Position numbers and translations under genes: made by a program
Origin: Acridotheres tristis
Taxonomy: Eukaryota; Chordata; Aves; Passeriformes; Sturnidae
Length of the DNA: 64,000 nucleotides
NCBI GenBank assembly: GCA_037013685.1
Contig: CM072892.1
Span: forward strand, 18,357,501-18,421,500
Reading direction: 5' to 3'
Shown here: in pieces, positions 1-13,100 of the stretch
How positions within the stretch are numbered: position 1 is the first letter of the stretch
Layout of the letters: each line of letters opens with the position of its first letter
The notes under the pieces: model-generated
Database searches by the model: none
Told to the model about the DNA's origin: nothing
The model's input: only the letters and a program-made list of their open reading frames with translations

Positions 1-1165
1 CAATATTTACACAACCCTACGCCCTAATATTTTACTTCAATCACTTTTCAGCTGTAGTTCAACATAAGAGCACTAGGATTGTATGTACTGTTTTAGTCTT
101 ATTTAGTCTTATTTATCCCTGACCTTAGCATGAGTTAACTAGAATTTGGCCTCGACTGCTATATATATAATCAGAATTTTTCTAGGCATTTTCAGTAGGC
201 ATAAAGCATCATTCAGTTTAGGTCATAGTAATCTGGTATAACAAATGTCACTGTTAAAATTGAAGAGAAAGATGTATGTTTGGAAATCGAATATCACTGG
301 ACAAACAGGATCATTTTTACAAGAAAAGGAATTTCTTTTAAAGAGTTAGAAACAGAAGGAACTATCTGAGAAGAATTTGCCAACAGAGCATTAAAACAAC
401 ACTGTGGAGTGCCAGAAAATCTGGAACATCATTTGAGAGGATAGGAAATATAGTAGAGTATTGTGTATGAATAAGCCAGGAGGAGCAGTTCCAGAAATAA
501 CTTCTGCTTACCTGTAGGAAAGACTGGATTAAGCATAAGGCTAAATAGATTCCCACTCCAGCTCTGAAGGTCATTATACTTACAAAAAATATACAATATA
601 AAATATGAAAATAAAATTGTGTCCATGAATCTGAAATATAAAGGTTTACACATTTTTACTTAGAATAAGGACTCAAACCCATGCCTAATAAAAGTAAAAC
701 TGTCCTTTTTAATATGCAGAAATATATGAACTATGCTTAAGTAATCTTGGGGACAGCAGATCTCCAACTTTACTTTGAGGGAATGAGTGATTAATCGTTA
801 CCACTTCTTTCCAGGTTTTTTCTTTTCCTATAAGAAGGGCTGCAAGTAAGATTATGTCTGTGAAGCTGTGACCACTAGTAGACACTTCCATTGCAATACA
901 CAACGTTGTGCTGTCAAGAGTCAAGAAATACCCAAAATTTCAGCATTTTAGGTCAGGAGAAAACCTGAGGTGGGCTGACTGTAGTCCACAAATATGAAAG
1001 GATTTTGTGGGTGGCATCATTACTGACCTAGGGACTCAGCTGGACGCACTTGAAAAATCCACTAAATCTCTTCCTGAACAGAGAACAACAAGAATATTTC
1101 AAGGCCAATCATACCATAAATATCTGCTGGAACCAGACATTATTTTATTTAATGAAACATGAAAC

Positions 1166-1184
1166 TGAATGAATGAATGAATGA
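1166..1184. repeat. (TGAA)n microsatellite
   Basis: About four and a half perfect copies of TGAA lie in AT-rich DNA. A short ordinary microsatellite. Confidence 0.85.
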
Positions 1185-2720
1185 TCTTTTCAGCAATCAC
1201 ACACTTTTAGCTCCAATTCAGAAGCTGATTACTTTAAATATTGACACTCTTTTAATGTAATGCTTATTTTATATCAGTTAAAGTCTGCTGAAATCTGTAG
1301 AATTATTCTTAATTTATGTTGGCATAAATAACTTTAAAACCAATAAAAATCTTAAATTCACATCAGATCTGAGCTTTTTTGGTTATGTTTCTTTGGTAGG
1401 TTTTTGTCTACTAGCTGACTAACAGTTACGCAGTTATAACTTTGTGTTTCATTTAAGGAAAAGTCTGAAATCCTTCCTGTTGAGGCTATGGCATGGAATA
1501 AACAAAGGCCTTTTTTCCTTTCTTGAGAACGGGTCTCTAGGATTACTTATTTTAAATGAGGTTGAAAATTCTTAATTCAAGGAGTGTTCCAACTCTCTTT
1601 TATAGGCTTGGTTTTTTAGGGTGGGGAGGGGTTTTGAAAGTTGAATGAATCATTGCTATAAATCTATTATCTTTGGCCACAGCACAGTGGAATGAATTTC
1701 ATTTATGTTCTGGTTAATTAATACAAATTTATTCTGTAAAACTGAATGAAAGGTTATACTGAAGTTTATACTATGTTCTGCTTTGAAGCATATGAAACAG
1801 ACATCATGTCTGAGAGATGCAGTTTTAATGATACAGTACATTAGAATTCATTATTCTCTTTAGATCTGTGTGTTCTGTTATGCATACAGAGAAATGTATA
1901 CATGGGTACAGCAGAAACTGTCAAATGAAAGAAAAATAAATTACTTTGTTGTCAGTGCAAAATCCCTTTTCCTTATCTCTATGCTTTGCATGGCCAACAG
2001 AGTTTTGAATTATTACCTCTTCTGTAGACATAAAAGGCTAGATCCACACAGAATACATGCTAATTATAAAAAATGGTGGCGTTTCTCTGGACCTACTGCA
2101 TCCCAACAGTTGGCACTATTATATTCCATGGGTCTGATTAAATCTGCCATATACACCTATGTGGTAAGGGAGAAAAATGATATATATTCAGCTAGCAATA
2201 AAGGTCCCCTAACATATAGAAAAACATATCAAAAAAAGAGCATGGTTTTTATCAGTGACATTTATGTGTAAAGCATATGTGTCTCTGTAACTTATTCCTC
2301 AGTGGAGGTTCCCTCCAGGCTACACACACAAGGTGGGATTCACCGCATCGACTTCACAGCCAGCTCAAGGTGCTCTGGCTCCACGTTGGAATCTGCAGGG
2401 TAGGATATCTCTCAGAACCAAAACTTGCTTCCTGATGAAGCAGCAGGCTCATGGAGGCCACGTGGGGATGATAAGAAAAAGAAAGGTTTTGGAGAAGGTG
2501 ACACGAATTCTGTCTAAGAATATGGGTCCTGTAGATTATTTAACAGGTTTATGAACTTAGCCACCGACTAAGCACTGAGTTTGCAGGTAGTCACTATCCA
2601 ATATGTAAATCAGGAATCAGTAGCTTCCTGTTCTGCTGTCATTTGTGAGAGGAAAGAGAAGGTAAGCATTCTTTTATTTCTCTTCATCCATTCTGATTGG
2701 ACACATTTAGCTAGTTTCAA

Positions 2721-2734
2721 TTTTTTTTTTTTTT
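2721..2734. repeat. Poly-T tract (14)
   Basis: An uninterrupted run of 14 T. No adjoining SINE or LINE body is recognisable, so it is treated as a simple homopolymer. Confidence 0.9.
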
Positions 2735-4661
2735 GCACTGATTAGCATTGCTTAAGGGAGAACAGAGAGGGAGAATAATCTCAGAAATTAGGCAGTAGCA
2801 TCTAATTTTGATGCAGACTGCTGCCCATCATTTTTACTAGCACTAGGAAAAGGAAATTTCCAGAACTTAAAAAACCACTCATACATAAAAAACAAAAAAG
2901 GCAACATTTTGTTGCAGGGACTATTAAGGATCTGCAAGTGGCAGATCAGCACACAGTGCTGTGATGTTGTGACAAAATACGTAAATTTTTACTATAATGC
3001 AAATGCAGTCAGTGTTCATCAATTCCATAATTGGCTCAAACATTTCCATTGTTTTTCACTGATATTCAATATATTCTTCTACTTAAAGTAAAACTTAAAA
3101 ATAACAGAGGTCTAATTATAGTCATATTTAAATCACATTTTACATGGCAGTAAAATTACCTGCTATTTTCTAAGGTTGAAGACTATATTGACTTTATCTA
3201 AATATTTTTTAAAATTACTCTCTTCAGTTCTAAATGGAAGTCATTGGTGAGCAGGGGTATAATGAAGTGTGGGAAAAAATGTAGTCATGATTTAAATTGC
3301 TAAATTTTATGGAAAGACAGAAAGAAAAAGACCTCATTTGATATCTTTGTGTGTATTTTTATTTCCCTATGAAAGTTAAGGCTGAGAAATGTTTTTCAAA
3401 TGAGTTCTGTTTTGTTCAAGTAGAAATATTGTATTTTAGGAACTATAATATCTCACATAACTGCTGCAAATATTTTTATTAAAAGTGTCTCCTTTTGCAA
3501 ATATACACAATCTTCATATATAAGCCTATCAATCTTCCTGAATGTGTGATCAGAATCAAATTATTTGGGCTTGAGGATCTTTTCTGTTTTGGAAAGACTC
3601 TATAATTGGCCACACACAATAGTTCACAAGAAGTAATTACAAACCAATTAATTATTTTATTTATTTCTGCACTAGGTATTTTTGCTTCTCATTGTACCTG
3701 GAAAATGTCCAGAGAAAGACAGATTTTAGCTAAGTTAAGTAACAGTTGTTCTTTAGAATTTGCAGAATTTGTTTCCTTTCATGTTGTTTTTATATGAAAA
3801 TTCTGTTGGAACTTATTTCTTGGGTAGTTGGCATTTACTGAAAAATTGTACTAAAACCTCATTCCTTTAGATATGACAATTATGCATTCTCTGTGCTACA
3901 GCATATTAAGAAGTTGCATGCAACATAAACAAGTTTTCCCATTTATACTGCAAACAAAAATGAACTGATAATAACTATAGAGTTGCCAGTAGGAGTAGGT
4001 GGGTATGGGCTTCATCCCAGGCTTTCAGCTGACTAGCTTGGCTCATCTGACTCCAAGCCATGAGTTACTCATAAGAGTAAACACCTAAAAAATCATAAAT
4101 GCTCTGGAGTTAGACTAAGAATTGGATGGGGCCAATCTGGAACATAAAAACCTGCATAGGCTGTTTCTATTGTCTCTTACTACTAAGCATATTTTAATCC
4201 AGTAAATGTGGGACAGTTTTGGAGATTTTAATTCAATCCCATGTACCATGAAATCAAAAGAATCTTGATAACACACATTTGACTTTCTAACTATACATCC
4301 ACAGGGTTTTTGAGACAAAACTTCTTTTTTCCTTGACAACATCTATTTACATAAATATACTCAAATGAATAAAATATCCTGAAAGTTTAAATAACATTTC
4401 TATAGTCTGGAGGGAGAATTAATCAGTCAATCATTAATGGCAGTTAGCTATAAGCAGAAAGTCACAAAGCTCAGCTTTCCAAAAACAGGCATGTATGTTT
4501 AAGAAGGAAGACAAACTTATGTTATAAGCCAGGTAAACTTATATCCTGTTTGTGGCTTATTGCAAGGAGACTCCAGTTCCTGTCATTTAGGTTGCAAAAT
4601 CATTTTCACTTCCTTAGCCCTCTTCCTTTTGAGTATATCATTTCCTCAGCTACAATAAATC

Positions 4662-4680
4662 TTTTTTTTTTTTTTTTTTT
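4662..4680. repeat. Poly-T tract (19)
   Basis: An uninterrupted run of 19 T, the longest homopolymer seen in the window. It could be the reverse complement of a retroposon poly-A tail, but no element body is recognisable on its downstream side and no flanking duplication was seen. Confidence 0.9.
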
Positions 4681-6048
4681 CAAAGGCATGTACTCACAGA
4701 GTGAGGTTTCAACCCTTAAAAGTAGCAAGACACAGGAGACAACCAGATGTAAGATATCAGCATTGGGAATGCTCATGGGAAGATCCTATGTTTCTTACTG
4801 AAATAATGAATTGGATTTCTAAATATTTCGATGTAATATTTCTAAATATTATGGTTTCAGATAAAACTTTGGAAACAGCAAATCTAAAACAAGGTTCATT
4901 TTTTATATTATCTTGCTGTTCTCAAGCCAAACTGGTTCTGGAAAGACAAAGGATTGTTGCTAGTGTCATTATGAACTAAGTCAATGAGAAATTAAAATAT
5001 AAGGACTGAAAAGTATCAGCTTACAGAGAGATTTCTTTCTCCTAAGACCCTTTGACATCTCTTTGGGCTGGTAAGAATGCTTCTTCTCAACAAGGTGACT
5101 ATAATGGTGTAATCTAGCACATTCCATCAATTGGCTTCAGCTGACCTCTTTATCACTCAGTTCCCTCTGAAAATTAAGTTGTACAAACTTAAGGAATTTT
5201 ATTGCACGTTTGAGTGGATTAAAAAACCCCAAGAATTTAGAAATTAATGCAAATTTCAGAAACTTAATTCTAAGCCGTTTTTTTCTATATTTAAAGAGAA
5301 AATTTTAATATTTAAATTATTACATATTTATCTACTTATTAACAATCATGATTAAAAGTGCAAATATGACTTTGAAATTTGGTTGATATATTATATCCAG
5401 ACAATGAAACCTATTATAATATAGCTGACATTATATTCAAATTTTAGGTTATAAGAAAATTCTAACCACCTTCGTACTTCTGTCTTGTGGGAGGTGTGCA
5501 CTTGTGTTGAGCAAAGGTATAATTTCCACGGTTCTACTGGAGATTCACTTGTTTTGATGAAAATTTAGACTGATGCTCTTAACTGACATGCTATCTATGC
5601 TGTCAAATATCAATGAATAAACTCATCGATGAAGGCTGAGTACTGTACTATATACTTCATCTGCATTAAATAGTGAGCTGGAGAAAGATTTGGGGGTTTT
5701 TGGTCAATGACTGAACATGACCTGGCAATGTGCATTTGCAGCCAAGAAAAACATCAAAATGCATCAAAAGAAGTGTGACCAACAGCTCAAGGGAGGTGAT
5801 TCTCTCCCTCTCCTCCACTCTTGTGAGACTCCAGCTGGAGTGCTGCATCCCCAACATGAGAAGTACTTAGACCTGTTGGAGTGAGGCCAGAAGAGGTCAT
5901 GAGGAGGATCAGAGGGCTGGAGAACCAACGAGGCTGGAGACCTACCAGAAAGACAGAGAGGGACTCTTTAAAAGGGCATGTAGTGACAGGACAAGGAAGA
6001 AAGACTTCAAACTGAGAGACTAGGTTTAGATTAGAAGTTAAGGAGAAA

Positions 6049-6148
6049 TTCTTTACTGTGAGGGTGGTGAGGCACTGGCACAGGCCACCCAGAGAAGCCA
6101 TGAATGCCCCATCCGTTGAGGTGTTCAAGGCCAGGTTGGATGGGGAAT
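6049..6148 (+). pseudogene. Remnant of CR1 ORF2 protein, extreme C-terminus
   Basis: In one + frame this part reads FFTVRVVRHW, then PPREA, then EVFKARLDG. That is the usual C-terminal end of the CR1 ORF2 polyprotein (endonuclease plus reverse transcriptase) in avian copies. Here it is only about 33 residues and is not linked to an intact upstream frame. It shows the element's orientation and identity and encodes nothing functional. Confidence 0.85.
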
Positions 6149-6233
6149 CGAGCTACCTGATGTGGAAGGTGTTCCTGACCACAGCAGGGAGATTGGAACC
6201 AGATCAACTTTTAGGTCCATTCCAGCCCAGGCC

Positions 6234-6313
6234 ATTCTATGACTCTATGATTCTATGATTTTATGATTCTATCATTCTATCATTCTTTCAGTCTATGATT
6301 ATGATTCCATGAC
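6234..6313 (+). repeat. Expanded CR1 3' tail microsatellite, (TATGATTC)n
   Basis: About eight to ten imperfect copies of a TATGATTC or TATCATTC unit follow the CR1 body directly. CR1 elements end in a short 8-bp tail instead of poly-A, usually one to three units. Here it has grown into an 80-bp degenerate microsatellite, which suggests slippage after insertion. Confidence 0.9.
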
Positions 6314-9300
6314 TCCCAGAAGCTTCATCGATATGGTTGTGACAAGGGGGCTTATGATAGCTAAGGAAAACCTATGTGGCTTTTCTTGTTGGAGTCTTAT
6401 AAATTTGTTCATTATATTATTGATGAACCTCTGATGCTTAACTTATGGAAACAGTATTCACTTAATACTTGCAAAGTGTTTCAAATCTGCCTCAGCTGGT
6501 AATAATGACTTGGCTCAGAATTGCATGGCACTATATACATTGGTATTGCCACAAGGGCTTGAATATTTCTGTTGTAATTTCTTTTTTTTTTTTTTTCTGA
6601 AATTGAAGTCACTGTCTAACTTGATATGTAGAGAGTATTTTCCCACCTTTTCAATATATTTTTCAGTTTCTTTTTCTACATAGAACTGTATTTTCTGGCA
6701 CAACTAGAAATCATGCCAGAACAGGGTAAATGAAGAACCATAATTCATGACTCACCAGCTTAATCTCCTGTAAACAAAAGCCTCTCAGTACAGATGATCT
6801 GTGAAGCATGCCAAGCCTCCAAGACAGAATTCACATAACAGGCAAGTCAGCAATAAATTCTTATAGTAAAATTAACTGTGCTTGTATAGGAAACAAAACA
6901 TCATGCAGTGTCTCTGCAAAGAGAAGCAATGTGCTTACACCCTTTGGTGCCACAGGTACAAGGGCTACTCAACATTCAAGAACATTTTTGAACTACAAGA
7001 ATGACACTGAAGATTCAGTCTTGCTGAGTCTTTGATGAATGTGGTAACACTTTCTGAGAATGTACCTCTTTTCAGCTAGAATACCATCAGTTATTATATG
7101 TTTTAGATGTGGATACACAAACAGGTTAGTGTGGGGCAGTAGATCTCCTCCTCTACAGTCTCTATGCACAAATATCTATGACAAAAATCCTTCTTCAAGA
7201 AAATAGTAAATGCAATGAAATATGCCTCTTTCATTGTGTGAAGGCCCTTTTTTTGGCAGCCATAGTATTTCATGGATTTAGTGGGATAGAGCAACACTAC
7301 TGTACAATAAATCAGGTTGCTTTTGAGTTACGCCTACCTGACTTTTGCTCATTTGTTGACAGGCTGATTCTGACAACAGACGTGTGTTTTCTAGGAATAT
7401 TACATTTTGTTTATGCAGCACATCAGGCTTGTGGCCAAAGACTTTAGATGTAACCTCGAAACCGACATTATAATAACAAGAATGTTTTACACCACATTGC
7501 ACTTAGCCTTAGCAATCACCTAATTCCTTTAATGGCAATTGCCAGCTACAAGACTCAGACAGCATGGAGTGAGCTCATGTTAAGAGATCATTAACACAGC
7601 TAGTTGCCAAAAAGTGCAGCTCTGTCAAGTATCAGGTTCTCAAGAAATTCTGAAAAAATGGAATTCCTCTGCTTCTGTCAGCATCACCATGACCTGACTG
7701 CAGTCTAAAATTTCACATAACATGTAGCTGAACTTAAGGATTGTCCTTTTCTGTGGCTTTCATTTATAATATCTTTGTCCTATATGGATTCTCTCTCTTA
7801 TCTTACAATGGCATTAATTAGCAGAATGGTCACATCAGTGAGATAGGCAGTGTCTCCTCTTTTACATGTTTGTCTATTTTCACTAAATTCATGAGGACTT
7901 AATTTCAGTGTGAATTAACCTGTCATGTGTCAGTAAGATATAGTGAAGGACAGACAGGCAGAAAGACAGTATTACTAAGCAAAGTTCATTTTCTGGACTG
8001 CTAAAAATAACTCAAAATCTTTCAAAAAATGCTAACTAAAATACCCAAACATAATTTTAACAAAAATCATTGTCAGGGTGCTAGAACATCAGATAGAAGA
8101 ATAGTAAATCTCGTGTCCTTACCTCTGACCAAAGCTGGATCTGGTTTTCAGCAGGCCTGAGGAGCTCTTCAGCAGCACATCCCTGCTGCTTTCATTGCAA
8201 GAGTGACTGTGGCACCTGCCTTTCTCCTCATCAGAGCAGGTGCTCCACGCCCTGACTCCAGCCATGCTGCAGGGCCAGTCATGGGGGGGACGATGCTGTG
8301 GCCAAGCACCAAGGCCTCTTTCTGTTGTAGCAGAAATGAGAGTGAGTTCATGCAGTCACAGTGGGGAAAACCACAGCAAGAATCGCTTGGGAACATGAGT
8401 CAGTCTGCCACTCACAAAGTGGTATTCTTATCTCTCCTTATAGGATGAGGCAGTTCTTTTAAGAATGATAGAATCCTTATGCTATGTTCTTATGTCTTTA
8501 TAACATCCCCCTTCTCCTAACCAAAATTCTTTCTATTCTCTGTTGTGCCAAGATGCTAAGAATTTTGCTTTCCATTTGTTTTCCAGCTCTCTTAGACAAT
8601 GCTCATGATGTAAGCCTGATAAAGAGTATTCACAAAACCATTGACAGCTTCACTACCCTCGCAGCTCAGACTGGACAGTGCCTTTGTTAGTGGCTCCCTT
8701 GGTGTCATTAGAGGCTTCCTAAGAGACCAGCAGCTGAAACATTTGAGTGCTGAACATCTGTTTGGAGAAGATAAGCTACTGTGATGCAATCTGCAGTATT
8801 TATGAGTCTCTTACTACCTCAATAGTTATATTTTTTAATTCTAGAAATAGATTTTTAGAATTATGTGCGCAATTCTGAAAATATATGCATTGAGGGATTC
8901 AGGTCTTTCTCTAAAATATTTTCAGTAATGAGGCCTGTTGAAGTAGGTCCTACACCTTAATATCTTTTCTGTTGAAAATGATCACGTGCTCTACATTTAA
9001 AATCCTGTGGCTTGCAAAGACATCTATGTCCAAGAATACAGCTTTTCTGTTAAATTAGCTCTATTTATCAAATAGGTATAATTCCAATTATAAGATGGTT
9101 TAGGATGGCACTTGTTAAATAACTTCTGAACACAAGTTGTAATATGTGCCAAGTCTCTGCATATGGTGAAACTTTAAACAAATACTTAGTAGGATAATAA
9201 CTCACAAGGGAGTTCATTGTCCTAGCTGTACATCTTTTCCTCGCACAAACTGTTAAAGTTCAGACCTTTTTTGTTTTCATATGAGCATGTTGTCGTTTTG

Positions 9301-10070
9301 CTAATGGATTTAACACCATCATTTGGTCCAATTTCCTCGTCCAATTTCCTCATGTCTACTTCAATCAGCACACAAAACACTACACAGAAAGAAATGCATG
9401 CAGATTCATCTCCTTCATTTCAGAGCCCTCAGGGAGGAAATCTGTTATTCCTTTTTCTTTGAAAAACTGTGTATAGTGATGGGTTAAGAGACTGAGGTAT
9501 AGCATGCAGTGAGACCTTCCCCAGAGCAGAGTTGACTTTAGAACCATTGAGATAAATGCTGGTTTCATACAAATTACAGAAAAATACCTTGTTTTTTCCT
9601 AATTTTTAGTTATCATCACAGTTTTGTCTTAATTGCTGTTTACTTTCCTGTTTCTTTGAACTTTTTTACCTCCTTTCCTTAGTTCATAAGTTTAATTCTC
9701 ACTCTCACAGTCTTTTGTCTATCTCCATTTGCCTTAATTGAGACCTGATTCTGGGAATTGCTCTTTGGAATGCAAGATGTATATTAGTTCATATTTGTTG
9801 TTTTTCTCTTTTTGTGGAGTCCTCTCAGAGGAGATAAGTGAGTAGTGTAATGCTCCATATAGCAAATCTGATTAGAAAAACATAATCAAAATTGACTGCC
9901 TTTCAAGCCTCACCTTTTTATTAAAAATTGTCCTTTTTATGCACAATTCAAAGTTATCACTACAAAAGTTGTTAGCATGTCACAAAAGTCTTTTAATTAT
10001 GATATCTGAAACTTAAAAGGTATTTTCTCACATTTTAGTGTAGTACTACATTATTAGGCATTATGGCATT
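6314..10070. other. Unique non-coding DNA
   Basis: No gene is recognised. There is a poly-T run at 6,582-6,596. A GC-richer island at about 8,115-8,450 has open frames on both strands (8,203-8,448 + and 8,169-8,396 -), but neither resembles a known protein and they overlap as mirror shadows. A 13-bp tandem duplication lies at 9,326-9,351. The remainder is AT-rich and featureless. Confidence 0.55.
9326..9351. repeat. Perfect 13-bp tandem duplication
   Basis: The unit GTCCAATTTCCTC occurs twice, head to tail, without mismatch. It is probably a recent slippage or small tandem duplication. The unit contains a CCAAT pentamer, but there is no other promoter context. Confidence 0.9.
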
Positions 10071-10110
10071 AAAAACAAACAAACAAACAAATAAAAACAA
10101 CCAAACAAAA
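10071..10110. repeat. (AAAC)n low-complexity repeat
   Basis: A run of AAAC units decaying into AAAAC and AACC. A simple repeat of a type common in bird genomes, with no element body recognised beside it. Confidence 0.85.
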
Positions 10111-13100
10111 ATCCATTGTAAAATTATTAAAGTAAATAATCATGAAGGAAAATACTAAAAACTGAAGTTATTTGGGACAACATATTTTGCTGACAGAAAT
10201 CAGTGATTGCTTTTTTTGTTTGTCTTGAGATCTGTCTATACGTTAAGAAGGGGAGAAAATTGGACCTAAATCACATTTTTAGTGATTTTCTTTTCTTGAT
10301 GACAATGGAAGACATCAATATTTCCTTCTTTTTCTTTTCTAGATGATTGCTTTCAAAAATCTAGAATTTCTAGAATCAGTGGAAATCTGATTTCTTGCAA
10401 AAATATATACTAGAAGTCATCATTCACTGTTTTCTGAGACATTTCCCATGTGATTTCTACAGATAGGAGAGAGGTGTTGAAATTTTTCTCTCTCCTGTTT
10501 TGCTCCATTAACACTGAAGTCAACAAGCTCCTCCATGGCCTACACAATTCATTATCTTTATATAGTTTGTACTACTCAAAAGAGGTTTTAATGCTGTTTT
10601 CTTAATGATATTTTCACCCACTGGACTTTAATTTTCTACTGAATTTGAATTTTGCTATCTGTAATGCTTCTGGAAGGCAGCTTCTAGATCCTTGTCTGCG
10701 ACTAATTGCAGAAACCAAGTAGTGAAAATAATGATGCTTTTTTATGAACAGAAACAGCACCATACGACTGCTCTGGCCATTCTCAGATTATTAAAGATTG
10801 AATACTGACAATGTCTACAAAATTTTTGATAAGAAAACTGCATTCTTTTTAGTTGACAGAATATTCAAAAAAGAATGACTAAGAAGAAATTGTTAACTTT
10901 TCATAAATAAAAGGGGAAGGCACTAAGATAGCATACTACTATTTTAACGTGTTTAACTGAATGAATGCTTATTTAGTATGTTAAAAATATTTTTTAAATC
11001 TTTTATTTTGTATTCAATGTTATATTATATGCTTTTAAAAATATATATCTATCACCCACACATTGTTTGAAACGAAGGGGGAAAAAGCTGAACATTACAT
11101 CAATTTTTATACTCTGTCACCCAACATGGTTTGCCCAAGATAGGTCCTGTCAGAGTAGGTCTATGAAATGCAGTCTTTCATGAGCATTCAGTATTTGAAC
11201 TGCAACTATTTTATATTCTTATGACAGACAGGGAAATTATCTGTGATACTTTTCATTGCTATTCCTAGGCTCTAACTTCTCGTACCTCTTCACCTTGTTA
11301 TGTATCAGTGAAAATAACAGAACTATTCTCTAGATTTAAAAAAAACCCAAAAACATGAGTGTAACCTCTGGCAAAGAAGGTCTCAAAGGGATGCTTAGTA
11401 GACTGTTCACACATCATTTCTGTGTCAAGACAAACTTTGATGGGCAACATTGCTAACTTGAGGCTGTTGCATGGTCAATTTAAACTGATTGATGACCCCA
11501 TTTCTATTCATTCTAAATGGCTTGGACATCACAAAAATACTTTGGCATCCTTAGGAAAGGTCAGGAGTTTAACAAACTGTACTGTTGTACTACTTTGTCA
11601 CTGGTGGAGGTGACAAGGCCTGGATTTATCAAGACAGTTAAGGGGGCATTATCCAGCTATGCTGCAGTCTAGTTATGGTGTGTACAATCTCAATCATGTG
11701 ACAGCAACAGTGTATTGGTATAATCATCCCATCCATGGCCTCTGAAAAGCTATTCACCTACGGGAGGCTAATAAATGTTTGTTGCAATGTTTTCTCCTGA
11801 AATAGATTGTAGATACAAGACAGATTTCTTTCCACAAAAACGTTTCAAGGCACTTAGAATTTTTTTCCCCTAGTAAAATGGAGGGAAGAATGCATCTTAT
11901 TGGTCCCATGGGAAAGAACTCAGCAGCCAATGATAGAAAATGAAAAATTGAATAACACTGGCTGTTAATACAGTTAGGGTGAAACACAGTAAATTTTTAA
12001 GTGCCTCTATTGTGAGGTTTTGAACAGTTTTTTACTAGATAAAATATCTAAAAAAGTAAACTATTTTCTGGATCAACTTTGATTAATGTGAGAACTTGCA
12101 AGTGTCCTGAATTTACTGTCCTATATGTGATCATAACTGTATTCTTTGAGTAGAAGATTGGCAGTAGGAACTTAAATTGTTATCTAGTATTATATTTTAC
12201 ATCCATAGTCACTGTTGGTTTTTCCTTTCCCTAATCACAGGCATAATTTTACAGCAGTGGGATGGTCTTTATCTACCTTTGATCAGAGCAACTTACTTCA
12301 TTGCTTATAAATCTATGTCAAAACTTTATGAAAATAACTTTCAACTTCTGCTTGGTTCATGAATGATTTAAATATTGCTCAAGGTAACTCACTGTTTGAA
12401 CAGAGAATTATGTCAACCCAGTGATTTGTTTTTGCTCTATGACTTCATGAACTCCAAGCAAAAAAAATTCTATTTTATGCAGCAAATATTTCTGAAATTA
12501 ACATTTCTGTAAATATTTTCCACATGAAAGTGAATAAATGTTTTCAAGTAGATGAAAGCTTTATTCAAGGTAATGCTTGTGAAAAGTTTTTAATACTTGC
12601 TCAAGTCTAGACTTTAGCTGCTGTTGGATGATAGCATTTTGTACAGTTTTTGACAAATCTCCAGTAATCTAATTCAGATTTTTTAAATTTTATTTTTGTT
12701 GGGGTTGTCTTTCCCTTGCAATGAAATATAAGGACTGAAATATCTTTCATGTTATACCAGACCTTTATTTTAATTAGACTTGAGAATTTCTTGTGAGATG
12801 TGCGAAATTTGAAGTAGCATGAAAATTATGAGAGAAAAAAATTATATATCCGTATCTCTGTGGACAAAGTCTTTCAGCAGACAAATATCTTTCCATATGT
12901 CTAAGGAGGAAAAAATGAGGTTAGAAATGAAATGGGAGCACTATCTGCATATTCATGCTTTACAGACAGGTAATGAACCCTTTGGAAAAAGATGTTCTCT
13001 TCCCTAACCCTTTGGAAAAAGTTTAGACCACTTGTTTAAATTGACTTTTTCTCTGCTTCTAGATAAGTCAAATGCCGCAGCACTCAGAGTTAAAATATAC

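Larger units (their letters stand above)
1..5669. other. Unique AT-rich non-coding DNA
   Basis: No gene or recognisable interspersed repeat is seen. The longest open frame (1,870-2,271, + strand) opens at GTG. Its first ATG is at 1,893 and gives about 125 codons with no family resemblance, no splice context and no coding-like composition. A frame that long is expected about once by chance in this much AT-rich sequence. The stretch holds short simple repeats (1,166-1,184, 2,721-2,734 and 4,662-4,680) and a mildly GC-richer patch at about 2,290-2,560 of unknown nature. Confidence 0.6.
5670..6313 (+). mobile_element. CR1 LINE, 5'-truncated 3' end, sense orientation
   Basis: This is the 3' end of a CR1 non-LTR retrotransposon on the + strand. 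The order of segments matches avian CR1: a start like GAGCTGGAGAAAGATTTGGG, a stretch corresponding to the ORF2 C-terminus, then the characteristic 3' end leading to CCATTCTATGACTCTATG and the 8-bp tail repeat. It is 5'-truncated, as almost all CR1 copies are; a full element would be about 4.5 kb. Internal deletions are visible around 5,870-5,950 compared with the better preserved copy at 49,690. The 5' boundary is approximate. It is fossil and non-functional. Confidence 0.93.

Noticed and set aside
1870..2271. 133-codon + frame as a small gene
   Set aside because: It opens at GTG, and the first ATG comes at 1,893. Composition matches the flanks, no homology is recognised, and one such frame is expected by chance in AT-rich DNA of this size.
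11120..11175. Short CR1 ORF2-like DNA (ACATGGTTTGCCCAAGATAGG)
   Set aside because: Only about 35 bp resemble CR1 and the similarity does not extend on either side. It needs a profile search.
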